From Rhizobium redzepovicii (GTDB lineage: Bacteria > Pseudomonadota > Alphaproteobacteria > Rhizobiales > Rhizobiaceae): 64,000 bases of DNA. The position numbers and the translations under genes are program-made. Below the pieces are notes generated by a model, which was not told the DNA's origin, ran no database searches, and saw nothing but the letters and a program-made list of their open reading frames with translations. The stretch covers positions 62,001 through 126,000 of the forward strand of contig NZ_JAILYH010000003.1 of NCBI RefSeq assembly GCF_019793435.1, in the 5' to 3' direction. Within the stretch, counting starts at the first letter, position 1; each line of letters starts with the position of its first letter. This document shows, one piece after another, positions 56,989-64,000 of this stretch.

Positions 56989-57078
56989 AGCCGCCCGGTG
57001 AGTTCGGTCTTCCTGGTTCATCGGAAAAGCATGCGGCAGCACGTTCGGGAAGATGCGCCCCCTGCGAGGACCGAAGTC

Positions 57079-57354
57079 ATGTTGTCCAAGGAAAAATCGC
57101 AGATCTCTCTCAGGTTGCCAACGTCGACGGTCGAAGCATTCGATCGCATCGCCCAGGTTCTCGATCGAGATCGAACCGGAGTGATGTTGAAAGCCCTCGA
57201 CCACTATCTGGCGAATGAGGGCGCCGAGATGCTGCAGGATGCCCATGGCTTCGATGAACTTGACCGCGGGGAAAGCGTCGATCTCGACGACGTGCTTGAA
57301 AAGGCTCGGATGATCGTTGACGCTTCGGAAGTTCGACATCGTCGGGTTGGCTGA
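57079..57354 (+). CDS. Ribbon-helix-helix (CopG/ParD-like) antitoxin
   Basis: The 91-residue protein starts MLSKEKSQISLRLPTSTVEA, a typical RHH DNA-binding strand and helices, followed by an acidic C-terminus (ELDRGESVDLDDVLEKAR). Such proteins repress their own operon and neutralise a ParE/RelE-type toxin. The next gene overlaps by one base (TGATG) and encodes the start of such a toxin. AGGA precedes the ATG at 57079. Confidence 0.82.
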   Translation: MLSKEKSQISLRLPTSTVEAFDRIAQVLDRDRTGVMLKALDHYLANEGAEMLQDAHGFDELDRGESVDLDDVLEKARMIVDASEVRHRRVG

Positions 57355-57689
57355 TGCCGGCTGCCCGTCTCTCCAAAAGTGCCGAACGCTGGCTTCTGAC
57401 CAGAATTGCCGAATTGGCAGAAATCAATCCTGCAGCCGCCAGAAATCTTATCGACCGTCTTGAAAGACAGAAGGCACCGTTGTCGTCCTTCCCCAAAATG
57501 ACGGAAAAAGGCGGCCGGCTCCCGCTTCTGACGGAGCGCCGTTGCTTGTCTCAGATCAGAGAACGCCTTCCCAGGCCGCCAACGCGGCGACGACACCAGG
57601 CAGGTCGTTCATGCGGGAGATCGCCGTTTCGGCGCCGGCATCGGTCAGCTTGTCGGCATGGGCGGGATAGCTGTGCGAGGCGCCGGTGA
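57354..57689 (+). pseudogene. Truncated ParE/RelE-type toxin gene
   Basis: The frame starts MPAARLSKSAERWLLTRIAE and has toxin-like sequence to about FPKMTEKGG (residue 54). After that the family's C-terminal strands (usually ending in an I-R-H-x-R block) are missing. From 57556 on the frame is antisense to the HAD gene. The toxin has probably lost its C-terminal half, leaving the antitoxin as an orphan. It may still be translated as a 111-residue hybrid. Confidence 0.7.
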
Positions 57690-58245
57690 AGCCGATGACG
57701 CGCATGCCGGCGGCGCGCGCCGCATGGACGCCGTGCACGGAATCCTCGACGACGACCACCTTGTCCGGCGAGACACCCATCTGACTTGCGCCGTGCAGGA
57801 AGATGTCGGGCTTCGGCTTGGCCCGGTCGGGCCCGAGATCCTTGGCGGAAAAGATATTGGGGGCAAACAGCGGCTTCAGCCCCACCTTGCCGAGCATCAT
57901 GTCGAGCCGCTTCGTGCTCGAATTCGAGCAGATGCAGCGCTTCATCGAGAGCCTGGAGACGGCGAATTCGACGCCTGGAATGGCCTTGACGTCATTCGCC
58001 AGCCTGGCGTCGAGCAGTTGCTCGGACTTCTCGAGCAGCGAGGCAGAAAACGGGATGCTCGCTTCGCGCTCGATCTGCAGCAGGATATTGCGCCATGTCA
58101 TGCCGGCGAAGCGTTCGCCCATTTCCTCGACGCCGATCGGATATCCGGCCTCCGTCAGAAGCGCGGATTCGACTTCCGCGGCGATGATTTCGGAATCGAC
58201 GAGCACACCGTCGCAATCGAAGATAATGAGATCGAAGCCGTTCAT
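57556..58245 (-). CDS. HAD superfamily phosphatase (beta-phosphoglucomutase-like)
   Basis: The 229-residue protein has HAD motif I DCDGVLVDSE (Asp10, Asp12), motif II CSNSS, the motif III lysine in RAKPKPDIF and motif IV VVEDSVHGV. A helical cap lies between motifs I and II. This is the Gph/beta-PGM subfamily acting on small phosphosugars. The exact substrate is unknown. It is monocistronic. Confidence 0.9.
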   Translation of the reverse strand: MNGFDLIIFDCDGVLVDSEIIAAEVESALLTEAGYPIGVEEMGERFAGMTWRNILLQIEREASIPFSASLLEKSEQLLDARLANDVKAIPGVEFAVSRLSMKRCICSNSSTKRLDMMLGKVGLKPLFAPNIFSAKDLGPDRAKPKPDIFLHGASQMGVSPDKVVVVEDSVHGVHAARAAGMRVIGFTGASHSYPAHADKLTDAGAETAISRMNDLPGVVAALAAWEGVL

Positions 58246-58396
58246 ATGTTCACGCCTTGCTGGAAATCTGGGTCTTGTCCGGGGATTCAGCGGCTTTACA
58301 CGATGCCCGCCGAAAGCTCAACCTGATCTCAAGCATGGCTGCGATGCGGCAAGCGACCGGCTCCGCGGTCGCTGCCGGATCGCTTCCGTGAAGCCG

Positions 58397-60211
58397 TCAA
58401 GCTGCCCGTCGTGCGAATTGCGCCGGCGCCGTCGCGCGCAGCTTGAAGCGGGAAACGAGTTCGCGCAGCTTGGCGGCTTCCTCGGCCAGATGACCGGATG
58501 CGGCGGTCGATTGCTCGACCATGGCCGCATTCTGCTGGGTCACCTGATCCATCGAGTTGACGGCGGTATTGACTTCGGCAAGGCCGGTCGACTGCTCTCT
58601 TGCCGATACGGCAATGGCATCCATGTGCTGGTTGATGCGGGCGATCTGCTCGCTGATGGCGCTCAGCACCTGGCTGGTGTCGAGAACCAGCTTGACGCCG
58701 CTTTCCACTTCCACCGAGGATTTCTGGATGTGGCCCTTGATTTCCTTTGCCGCCTGCGCCGAGCGCTGGGCGAGTTCGCGGACTTCCTGGGCCACCACCG
58801 CAAAGCCCTTGCCGGCCTCTCCCGCGCGCGCCGCTTCGACGCCGGCGTTCAGTGCCAGCAGGTTGGTCTGGAAGGCGATTTCGTCGATCACGCCGATGAT
58901 GCTGGAGATCTGCTGCGACGAGGCCTCGATGCGGCGCATGGCCTCTTCGGCATGCGACACGACCTCCGCCGATTTGGCGGCGTTGCGATTGGCGTCCGTC
59001 GCTTCGGTGCGCGCCTCGTCGGTGCGCTTGCTGGAGTTCGAGACATTGGCGGTGATCTGATCGAGCGCTGCGGCGGTTTGTTCGAGAGAGGCCGCCTGCT
59101 GTTCGGTGCGTTTCGACAGATCGCCGGCCCCGGATGCAATTTCCCTTGTGCCTTCGTCGATCGCGGCAATGGCCGTTGCGATGGCGCCGAGCGTCTGATC
59201 GAGCTGGCGGATCGACATGTTGAAATCATGCCGGAGGCTCTCGAAGTCGGGGGCAAAGGGCTCTTCGATCTGGAAGGCGAGATCGCCGGAGGCAAGCCGC
59301 TTCAGGCCTGCGGCAAGACCGGATGTTGCCGCCCGCAGCCGTTCGGCCGCATCCTCGTCCGCCTGCTTGCGGGCCGTGACCCGCTCGGTTTCGCCCTGCA
59401 AGCGGGCGGTTTCGGAGTCCTGCTCGAGCTGCTTGTTGGCGATCGCCGCCTGACGGAAAATTTCGACAGCCGATGCCATCGTGCCGATTTCGTCAGTGCG
59501 GCCGATCCCGGTGCAGGCAATGGTCGTGTCACCGCCGGCGAGCCTTTGCATATCGTTGGAAAGCGAAAGGATCGGCTTGGTGACGGTCTTGCGGGTCAGG
59601 AAATAGAGGCCGAAGGCGAACAGCGCGGCCGAAGCCAGAAGGGCTTTGAGGGTGATATCGACAGAGGCTTTGATGTCGGCGCTACGCTCGGAAATATCAT
59701 CCGATACGGCGGTGATCTGATCGCCGGCCTGTTCCATGGCCGTTTCCAATGTCGAGAACTGCTGCATGAATTCCGGCAGCGCCTTCAACGCCGCCGCCGG
59801 ATCCTTGCCCGCAAGATCGACCATCTTCGTGGCGCTTTCCACATAGACGAGCAGGGGACGTTCGATGTCGGCAAGGACCGCTTTCGTTTTTGCGTCGGAG
59901 ACAAGAGCCTTGTTGGCGTCGATCATCTCGCGGAACGATGTCTCGTGCTCCGCCAGATCCGCCTTCACCGCGGCGGCGTCTATGCCGGCTGCCGGGTTGG
60001 ATGCGAGCAGGGAGGCGAGCACGTCGGCGCGCAGTGCGTCATGCATCATATCGGCCTGCATGTGGTTGCGCAGAATTTGCGCCGACTGGGCGACATCGGC
60101 GCTGTTGGCCGAAAGGGTGGAGGCAGACCAGATGCCGACCCCTGTGGCGCCGCCCGCCAAGGCGAAAATCGCGATGCTTGCAATGATGATCTTATGCTGG
60201 ATCGACGCCAT
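58397..60211 (-). CDS. Methyl-accepting chemotaxis protein
   Basis: The 604-residue chemoreceptor has a membrane helix (about 8-28), a periplasmic helical ligand domain (about 30-185), a second helix (about 186-208) and HAMP regions (about 210-320). The signalling hairpin has the hallmark [20 protein letters not shown], in two overlapping parts with [19 protein letters not shown]. It would signal through CheW/CheA to the flagella. No pentapeptide tether (NWETF-type) is seen at the C-terminus. The ligand is unknown. Confidence 0.95.
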   Translation of the reverse strand: MASIQHKIIIASIAIFALAGGATGVGIWSASTLSANSADVAQSAQILRNHMQADMMHDALRADVLASLLASNPAAGIDAAAVKADLAEHETSFREMIDANKALVSDAKTKAVLADIERPLLVYVESATKMVDLAGKDPAAALKALPEFMQQFSTLETAMEQAGDQITAVSDDISERSADIKASVDITLKALLASAALFAFGLYFLTRKTVTKPILSLSNDMQRLAGGDTTIACTGIGRTDEIGTMASAVEIFRQAAIANKQLEQDSETARLQGETERVTARKQADEDAAERLRAATSGLAAGLKRLASGDLAFQIEEPFAPDFESLRHDFNMSIRQLDQTLGAIATAIAAIDEGTREIASGAGDLSKRTEQQAASLEQTAAALDQITANVSNSSKRTDEARTEATDANRNAAKSAEVVSHAEEAMRRIEASSQQISSIIGVIDEIAFQTNLLALNAGVEAARAGEAGKGFAVVAQEVRELAQRSAQAAKEIKGHIQKSSVEVESGVKLVLDTSQVLSAISEQIARINQHMDAIAVSAREQSTGLAEVNTAVNSMDQVTQQNAAMVEQSTAASGHLAEEAAKLRELVSRFKLRATAPAQFARRAA

Positions 60212-60393
60212 GTCGGGTTCTCACGTTAATGTAGAACCTGAGATTATCGGAACATGCTTAATGATTTCTCAGCGAGACCTCGCGAATCCGCGTAAAAACA
60301 ACAGGTTGTAGTGTTTGTCTCGTGCGATGAGCAGTTGAATGCGCTCGAAGAAGGCCGAGCCTTAAGCACCGGAGGCCATTGCGCCAAGGCCAG

Positions 60394-60424
60394 GGGCTCG
60401 CCCTTGTTTGTGCGAGGCGAGCCC
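60394..60424. terminator. Hairpin downstream of the secreted-protein cluster
   Basis: GGGCTCGCC (60394-60402) pairs perfectly with GGCGAGCCC (60416-60424). It lies 7 bases after the stop of the last leftward gene. There is no T-tract, so termination is likely but unproven. Confidence 0.55.
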
Positions 60425-60431
60425 ATCTAAC

Positions 60432-60869
60432 CTACTGTTCCGGCAGGATGATCTTCTGATTGGTGGTATTCTTGACTGGCTTCTCGCCGGGAACATGCGA
60501 CATGGTGCGGGTCGTGCTTTCCAGCGAGCTGCCGTCGGTGCTGGTCTTCGTGCGGGACTTGCTGAACGTCCCCTTGTCGACGGCCTGGGCCTTGGTTTGT
60601 GCCTTGAGCTTGTCGCCATTATCGTTGACATGGGTCTTGCTTTGCGCCTTGCCATCGATGGTGGCTGCACTTCCCCCCGATCCGATCGAGGAAGTGGTGC
60701 CGGTCCGGCACGTGCCTGCGGTTCCCACAGAGCTCGCCGAGGTGCCGCCGGCCGAAGCGCTTCCGCCAGTGCCGACCGTTCCGGCCGCATTGCAATCCTC
60801 CGCAAGAACCACCGAACTCGACGCGAGAAGCGCGATCGAGGCGGCTGCGATAAGGTTGATATGTTTCAT
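60432..60869 (-). CDS. Small secreted protein with GTGGS-type repeats, unknown function
   Basis: The 145-residue protein has a signal peptide cleaved near VLAED. A Gly/Ser/Thr-rich segment (about 28-75) carries three diverged copies of the unit V-G-T-G-G-S, then a basic, hydrophilic C-terminal part (KGTFSKSRTKTSTDG) ends in PEQ. Two cysteines lie in the repeat region. No family is recognised. It shares its repeat with the protein at 61279-61851 and lies 9 bases behind the 60879-61226 gene, with GGAGAGGAC before its ATG. Confidence 0.75.
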   Translation of the reverse strand: MKHINLIAAASIALLASSSVVLAEDCNAAGTVGTGGSASAGGTSASSVGTAGTCRTGTTSSIGSGGSAATIDGKAQSKTHVNDNGDKLKAQTKAQAVDKGTFSKSRTKTSTDGSSLESTTRTMSHVPGEKPVKNTTNQKIILPEQ

Positions 60870-60878
60870 TGTCCTCTC

Positions 60879-61226
60879 CTATTTCGTCGGTTTCGTCATT
60901 GAGCAGGTGCCGTCGGAACGTTTGGTGATGACGGTGCCGTCGGGCCTTGTGATGCTTGCCGTGGAAAAGCTGTCGACGCTTCCGGATCCCGCCGACGAGC
61001 CGGCGGAGGCGGACGACGAAGAGGAGGAGCCGGCCGAACCGCTGCCTGTTGTGGTCGACGAAGACACGTGCCCGTTGCCGGCCGTCACGGTGGTGGACAT
61101 ATCTCCGGCCTGTGACTGGACGATTGTGCATGTCGTTCCGTCGTCGAGCTTGATCTCCTCCGACATCGTCTGCCCGGCGACGAAGACCAGGCAAGCGCTG
61201 AGTGCGATTGTGGAAAGCTGGGTCAT
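60879..61226 (-). CDS. Small secreted Ser/Gly-rich protein, unknown function
   Basis: The 115-residue protein starts MTQLSTIALSACLVFVAG, a signal peptide, behind GGAGATAA. The mature protein has a short strand region (LDDGTTCTIVQSQ), a low-complexity Ser/Gly tract of about 25 residues, and a C-terminal segment TRPDGTVITKRSDGTC. It has two cysteines, one each side of the tract, that could bridge it. It is the middle gene of three in a row. No family is recognised. Confidence 0.75.
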   Translation of the reverse strand: MTQLSTIALSACLVFVAGQTMSEEIKLDDGTTCTIVQSQAGDMSTTVTAGNGHVSSSTTTGSGSAGSSSSSSASAGSSAGSGSVDSFSTASITRPDGTVITKRSDGTCSMTKPTK

Positions 61227-61246
61227 TGTCTTATCTCCAAGGGTTT

Positions 61247-61271
61247 GGCCGACGCCGCAAAGGCGCCGGCC
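61247..61271. other. GC-rich hairpin between the first two secreted-protein genes
   Basis: GGCCGACGCC and GGCGCCGGCC can fold with a short loop in the 52-base gap. It may act as an attenuator or mRNA 3' end. There is no T-tract. Confidence 0.4.
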
Positions 61272-61278
61272 GATAGCG

Positions 61279-61851
61279 TCAGCAGCCCTTGGTGCCGGCG
61301 GCATCCTTCTTGACCTGGCCGGGCGCGCAGCCCTTCTTGCCCTTGTCGTCATGCGACGTTCCAGCCGCACTGCCGCCGGTTCCGACGGTGCTGCCCGTCT
61401 TGTCGCCGTCCGCAGACGAGGCGCCGGTTCCGACACTCGAGGCCGAGTTCGCATCGCCCGAGCCCGCGGCAGAACCGCCGGTGCCGACTGAGCTGCTCGA
61501 GGTGCCGCCGCCGGCCGATGAACCGCCTGTGCCGAGCGTCGAAGCAGAACCCGAGCCGGAGCCTGAACCCGCGGCAGAGCCGCCGGTGCCGACGGTGCTG
61601 CTCGAGGTGCCGCCACCGGCCGACGAGCCGCCGGTGCCGATCGTCGAGGACGAGCCGGAATTGCAATTGGTCGCGCCGGCAGGGCAGGTGCCCCCGGCAG
61701 AGCTGCCACCAGTACCGACGGTGCTGCTCGCAGTTCCGCCGCCAGCCGACGAACCGCCGGTGCCGACCGTGCTTGACGATTGCGCGAAGCCGGAAACGGC
61801 CGTGCCGGCCAGAAATGCCGCTGCCAAGGCGAGATGTGTTAGTTTCATCAT
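61279..61851 (-). CDS. Secreted protein built of eight GTGGSSAGGG-type repeats
   Basis: The 190-residue protein starts MMKLTHLALAAAFLAG behind GGAGG and has a signal peptide cleaved near GFAQ. Residues from about 27 to 165 consist of eight imperfect copies of S-S-T-V-G-T-G-G-S-S-A-G-G-G with spacers. A CPAGATNC insert follows copy 2. The end is basic and cysteine-bearing (GKKGCAPGQVKKDAAGTKGC). The repeats are glycine-serine rich and could be flexible or form a repetitive beta structure. No known family is recognised. It is the first gene of the three-gene cluster. Confidence 0.8.
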   Translation of the reverse strand: MMKLTHLALAAAFLAGTAVSGFAQSSSTVGTGGSSAGGGTASSTVGTGGSSAGGTCPAGATNCNSGSSSTIGTGGSSAGGGTSSSTVGTGGSAAGSGSGSGSASTLGTGGSSAGGGTSSSSVGTGGSAAGSGDANSASSVGTGASSADGDKTGSTVGTGGSAAGTSHDDKGKKGCAPGQVKKDAAGTKGC

Positions 61852-61942
61852 GATGTATCCTCCGTTTGTTTGTGACTGACTGCCGCAGCGGGCAGCTGAT
61901 TTCCAAACGAAGGTTCTGCCCGGCTGTTCCGGATCTAGGTAT

Positions 61943-62887
61943 TCAGTCGGATAAGACGTCGGACTTTTGGTCGATGTCGCCGGCGTCCGCGGCAACCCCG
62001 GCCGATTTGCCGGCGATCGCCAAGACAAGGCGGCGATAATGCGCCATCTGCCCGGCTACCCAGGTCTCAACCTGAAGGAGCGTATCGTCGGGCATCAGCG
62101 CCAGTTCGCCGCCCGGAGAGATGCAATACCAGCCTTTCTCGGCCGCCTCGTCGAGGATATTGCTGATGTGCTGGCGAGAGACGTCGAAGCGCTGGGCAAG
62201 AGCCCGATAGGTCAGGCTTCCGGCGATTGCCTTGCCTTGACGCTGGCGCAGGGCTTCGGCCATGACGGCGCAAAACACAAGGTGGCCGGCGTCTCTTTCG
62301 CTGTGGCGGACGATTAGAGGAAATGGGCCGAACAGGTCATCCTTCACCGCGTAGCGCTCCGCCGAAAGCGCCAACCAATGCGCCAGCAGGGTCTCGTCCG
62401 TCGCCAGATCATCCGGCCGGATCGGCAGGAGAGGTGCGAATAATTCCGATGAGCTCAGAATGGCGAGCGGTGATTGGGCAATCTCCCGCATCAATTCCAG
62501 GCTAGGCTTCAGGACTTGTGTTCGCCGATCCGTCTCGAGCGATTTTGCCGTGACGAGACCACGGTCGCGCAGCCCGCTGATTAAAGCGGCAATCTGGCGC
62601 GGGCTGCCGGGTGCCGATCGTTGAAGAAGCGCAAGCGAAGGCGCCGGGCCACGCGACTGAAGCCACTGAACATGAAGGCAGATCAGAATGAAGGAGACGA
62701 GGTAGCGCTGCTTCTGGGCAAAGAGTTTGTTCGCCGGCAGCAGTTTTGGCACGCGCGCAGTCATCGCGTCGCAATAGGCGAGAAGCGCGCTGCCATAGGA
62801 AGGATGCCGTATCAAGCCGGCCGCTTCGACCCACAGACTGTCCGAAGCGAAATCTTTCACCCCGGGATAAAGGCGCGTTTCGCTCAT
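61943..62887 (-). CDS. Putative transcriptional regulator with two winged-helix-like segments
   Basis: The 314-residue protein starts MSETRLYPGVKDFASDS. A MarR-like winged-helix segment lies near 80-125 (GSPRQIAALISGLRDRGLVT...ETDRRTQ). A Crp-type helix-turn-helix lies near 230-260 (TYRALAQRFDVSRQHISNIL). No cyclic-nucleotide domain is seen. It is upstream of the secreted-repeat genes on the same strand (91-base gap) and divergent from the autotransporter-like gene, so it may control both. No strong ribosome binding site is seen; an ATG at 62950 is an alternative start. Confidence 0.65.
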   Translation of the reverse strand: MSETRLYPGVKDFASDSLWVEAAGLIRHPSYGSALLAYCDAMTARVPKLLPANKLFAQKQRYLVSFILICLHVQWLQSRGPAPSLALLQRSAPGSPRQIAALISGLRDRGLVTAKSLETDRRTQVLKPSLELMREIAQSPLAILSSSELFAPLLPIRPDDLATDETLLAHWLALSAERYAVKDDLFGPFPLIVRHSERDAGHLVFCAVMAEALRQRQGKAIAGSLTYRALAQRFDVSRQHISNILDEAAEKGWYCISPGGELALMPDDTLLQVETWVAGQMAHYRRLVLAIAGKSAGVAADAGDIDQKSDVLSD

Positions 62888-62994
62888 GTTTTCTACCGCC
62901 GGCTCAGATGATCGATGCAAAGTTTGGACTCCCCGGAGTGCGGGCAGCATTTTATACAGCCTCCGCGATCAATTTTTTAGTAAAGCTGATTCTG

Positions 62995-64000
62995 ATGAAA
63001 GCACAGTGCCGTTTTTCCATTCATTTCGCCGTTGCCGGTTCAGCCTTTATCACCCTTGTTCTCTCGGCCGTTACCGCTCGCGGCGACTCCTCTCTCAGTT
63101 CCTATGTCGAGATCAGCAACGGCGGCGAGTTGGGAACCGATCAGGTCGACATGTCGACGGGTGGATGGATCAGATCCGTGGGGGCCGGAACCGTCAACCT
63201 GGCCCCGGAAATGGATATTATGGACGGTGCCGTTGTGCGTTTCTCCGCCATCTCCGGCAGCGATCTGAATCTCAGACTTTATCGGGCCGGCACGGGCGCG
63301 GAACTTCATTTCGGCGGCGCCGGCGACACCGGCACAGTCACGCTTGCGGATAACTTCTTCTCGGGCGGAAGCCAGGACGTTTATGTCGATTCCGGCACGC
63401 TGCTGGTCCCGGGCGACGGTCAAGGGGCACTGCTCCGCGCCACCACAACAACCGTCGCGTCGGGTGCCACCATCGACTTCGGAGCGCACAGCGATTGGAT
63501 AGCCTCCCTTGCCGGCAGCGGCACGATTCACCTCAGCGATACGGATCTCGAGATCCGAGACTTCTCCTTCGATGGAACGATCGACGGCGCAAACCGTGTG
63601 ACCTTCAGTCGGAGCGGAAGCTGGCAAGGCAGGTTCGTGGGTGTCGGCGAAGTCGCACTCTCGGCCAATCGGTCCATGAGCATTCTGGATGCTGCCACCG
63701 CCGCAAATCTTTCGACGCTCGATTCGCTTCGATTGTCGTCAGGCTCGACCCTGGATCTAAGAACGTACGACGCCTCGCTCAACAACCTGTACGGCGCGGG
63801 CATGATCGGCACGACGGAAACGCTGGCAATCGGATCCGGAAATTATTCCGGCGGCATCATCGCCGCCCGCGGCTTGACGATTTCCGGGGATTTCCTGTGG
63901 TCGGGCGTCTCGCAAGGGGCCCTGTCGATCGACGTCCTGTCCGGCGCGACACTGACCGCCGATGGCGGCAAAGTCTTCGGAGGCTCGGCCGACATCAGCC
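62995..64000 (+). CDS. Autotransporter-like beta-helix surface protein (N-terminal part, runs off the window)
   Basis: The open frame from ATG 62995 gives MKAQCRFSIHFAVAGSAFIT, a long signal peptide, then over 300 residues with no stop before the window end. The sequence is rich in Gly, Ser, Thr and short beta-strand repeats (TVTLADNFFSGGSQDVYVDSG, read in parts; GTIHLSDTDLEI; STLDLRTYDASLNNLYGAG) as in autotransporter passenger beta-helices. The C-terminal barrel, if present, lies outside. It would be exported to the cell surface. The ribosome binding site is weak. Confidence 0.7.
   Translation, partial: MKAQCRFSIHFAVAGSAFITLVLSAVTARGDSSLSSYVEISNGGELGTDQVDMSTGGWIRSVGAGTVNLAPEMDIMDGAVVRFSAISGSDLNLRLYRAGTGAELHFGGAGDTGTVTLADNFFSGGSQDVYVDSGTLLVPGDGQGALLRATTTTVASGATIDFGAHSDWIASLAGSGTIHLSDTDLEIRDFSFDGTIDGANRVTFSRSGSWQGRFVGVGEVALSANRSMSILDAATAANLSTLDSLRLSSGSTLDLRTYDASLNNLYGAGMIGTTETLAIGSGNYSGGIIAARGLTISGDFLWSGVSQGALSIDVLSGATLTADGGKVFGGSADIS

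Noticed and set aside
57803..60229. An 808-codon open frame on the plus strand
   Set aside because: It is antisense to the chemoreceptor and HAD genes. Its translation is low-complexity and without family similarity.
61279..61851. Regular repeats resembling a CRISPR array
   Set aside because: The repeats are in-frame protein repeats of varying spacing within one gene, with diverged units and no spacers of constant size or cas genes.

Overview
The window looks like a chromosomal segment of a Rhizobium-type alphaproteobacterium (R. leguminosarum/R. etli clade). It is GC-rich and densely coded. It carries the aa3 cytochrome oxidase cluster with a His-rich CoxA N-terminus, chorismate synthase next to a RibBA-like protein, an APH-type homoserine kinase started at TTG, IalB, RT0821/Lpp0805 and DUF1344 proteins, an AztABC-type zinc importer, and intergenic palindromes of the RIME type. 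I see no rRNA, tRNA, insertion sequence, prophage or CRISPR array.

Layout. 1-760: end of a biotin transporter operon (bioM, start of bioN). 1.0-12.1 kb: a YcaQ-like DNA glycosylase, ribB-aroC, a CHASE-PAS-PAS-GGDEF-EAL c-di-GMP enzyme, a DUF1344 protein, a frameshifted DUF1902 gene, a histidine phosphatase, fabI, a DnaJ protein and a lipoprotein. 12.1-18.7 kb: pdxH, a polysaccharide deacetylase, a D,D-carboxypeptidase with SPOR domain, a MazG-like protein, a GNAT, tldD and ialB. 19-24.3 kb: coxB-coxA-ctaB-coxF-like-ctaG-coxC. 24.4-29.1 kb: a CPT-like kinase, DUF983, SURF1, ispH, thrB and rnhA. 29.2-33.1 kb: a zinc peptidase, CsbD, YqgE, a DsbD-alpha-like protein and a 1-Cys peroxiredoxin.

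33.2-49.7 kb is the most accessory-looking part. It holds a LysR-flavoprotein-polar amino acid ABC transporter operon divergent from two carboxymuconolactone-decarboxylase-like genes. Next comes a zinc transporter operon behind a strong Zur-box-like palindrome and a 42-codon leader gene. A four-gene catabolic operon follows (diaminopropionate ammonia-lyase, carbamoylase-type hydrolase, M20 amidohydrolase, class II aldolase) with a divergent Lrp regulator. The part ends with an AT-richer, frameshifted membrane-protein gene.

49.8-60.2 kb: thrC, an M16 peptidase, a GNAT and an EAL protein with a degenerate GGDEF site lie in one leftward run. They are followed by a lipoprotein, a broken ParD/ParE-type pair, a HAD phosphatase and a chemoreceptor. 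60.4-64 kb: three small secreted Gly/Ser-rich proteins in tandem, one with eight copies of a GTGGS-type repeat, then a regulator divergent from a beta-helix autotransporter-like gene that runs off the window. This last block and the diaminopropionate operon are the best candidates for incompletely described systems.
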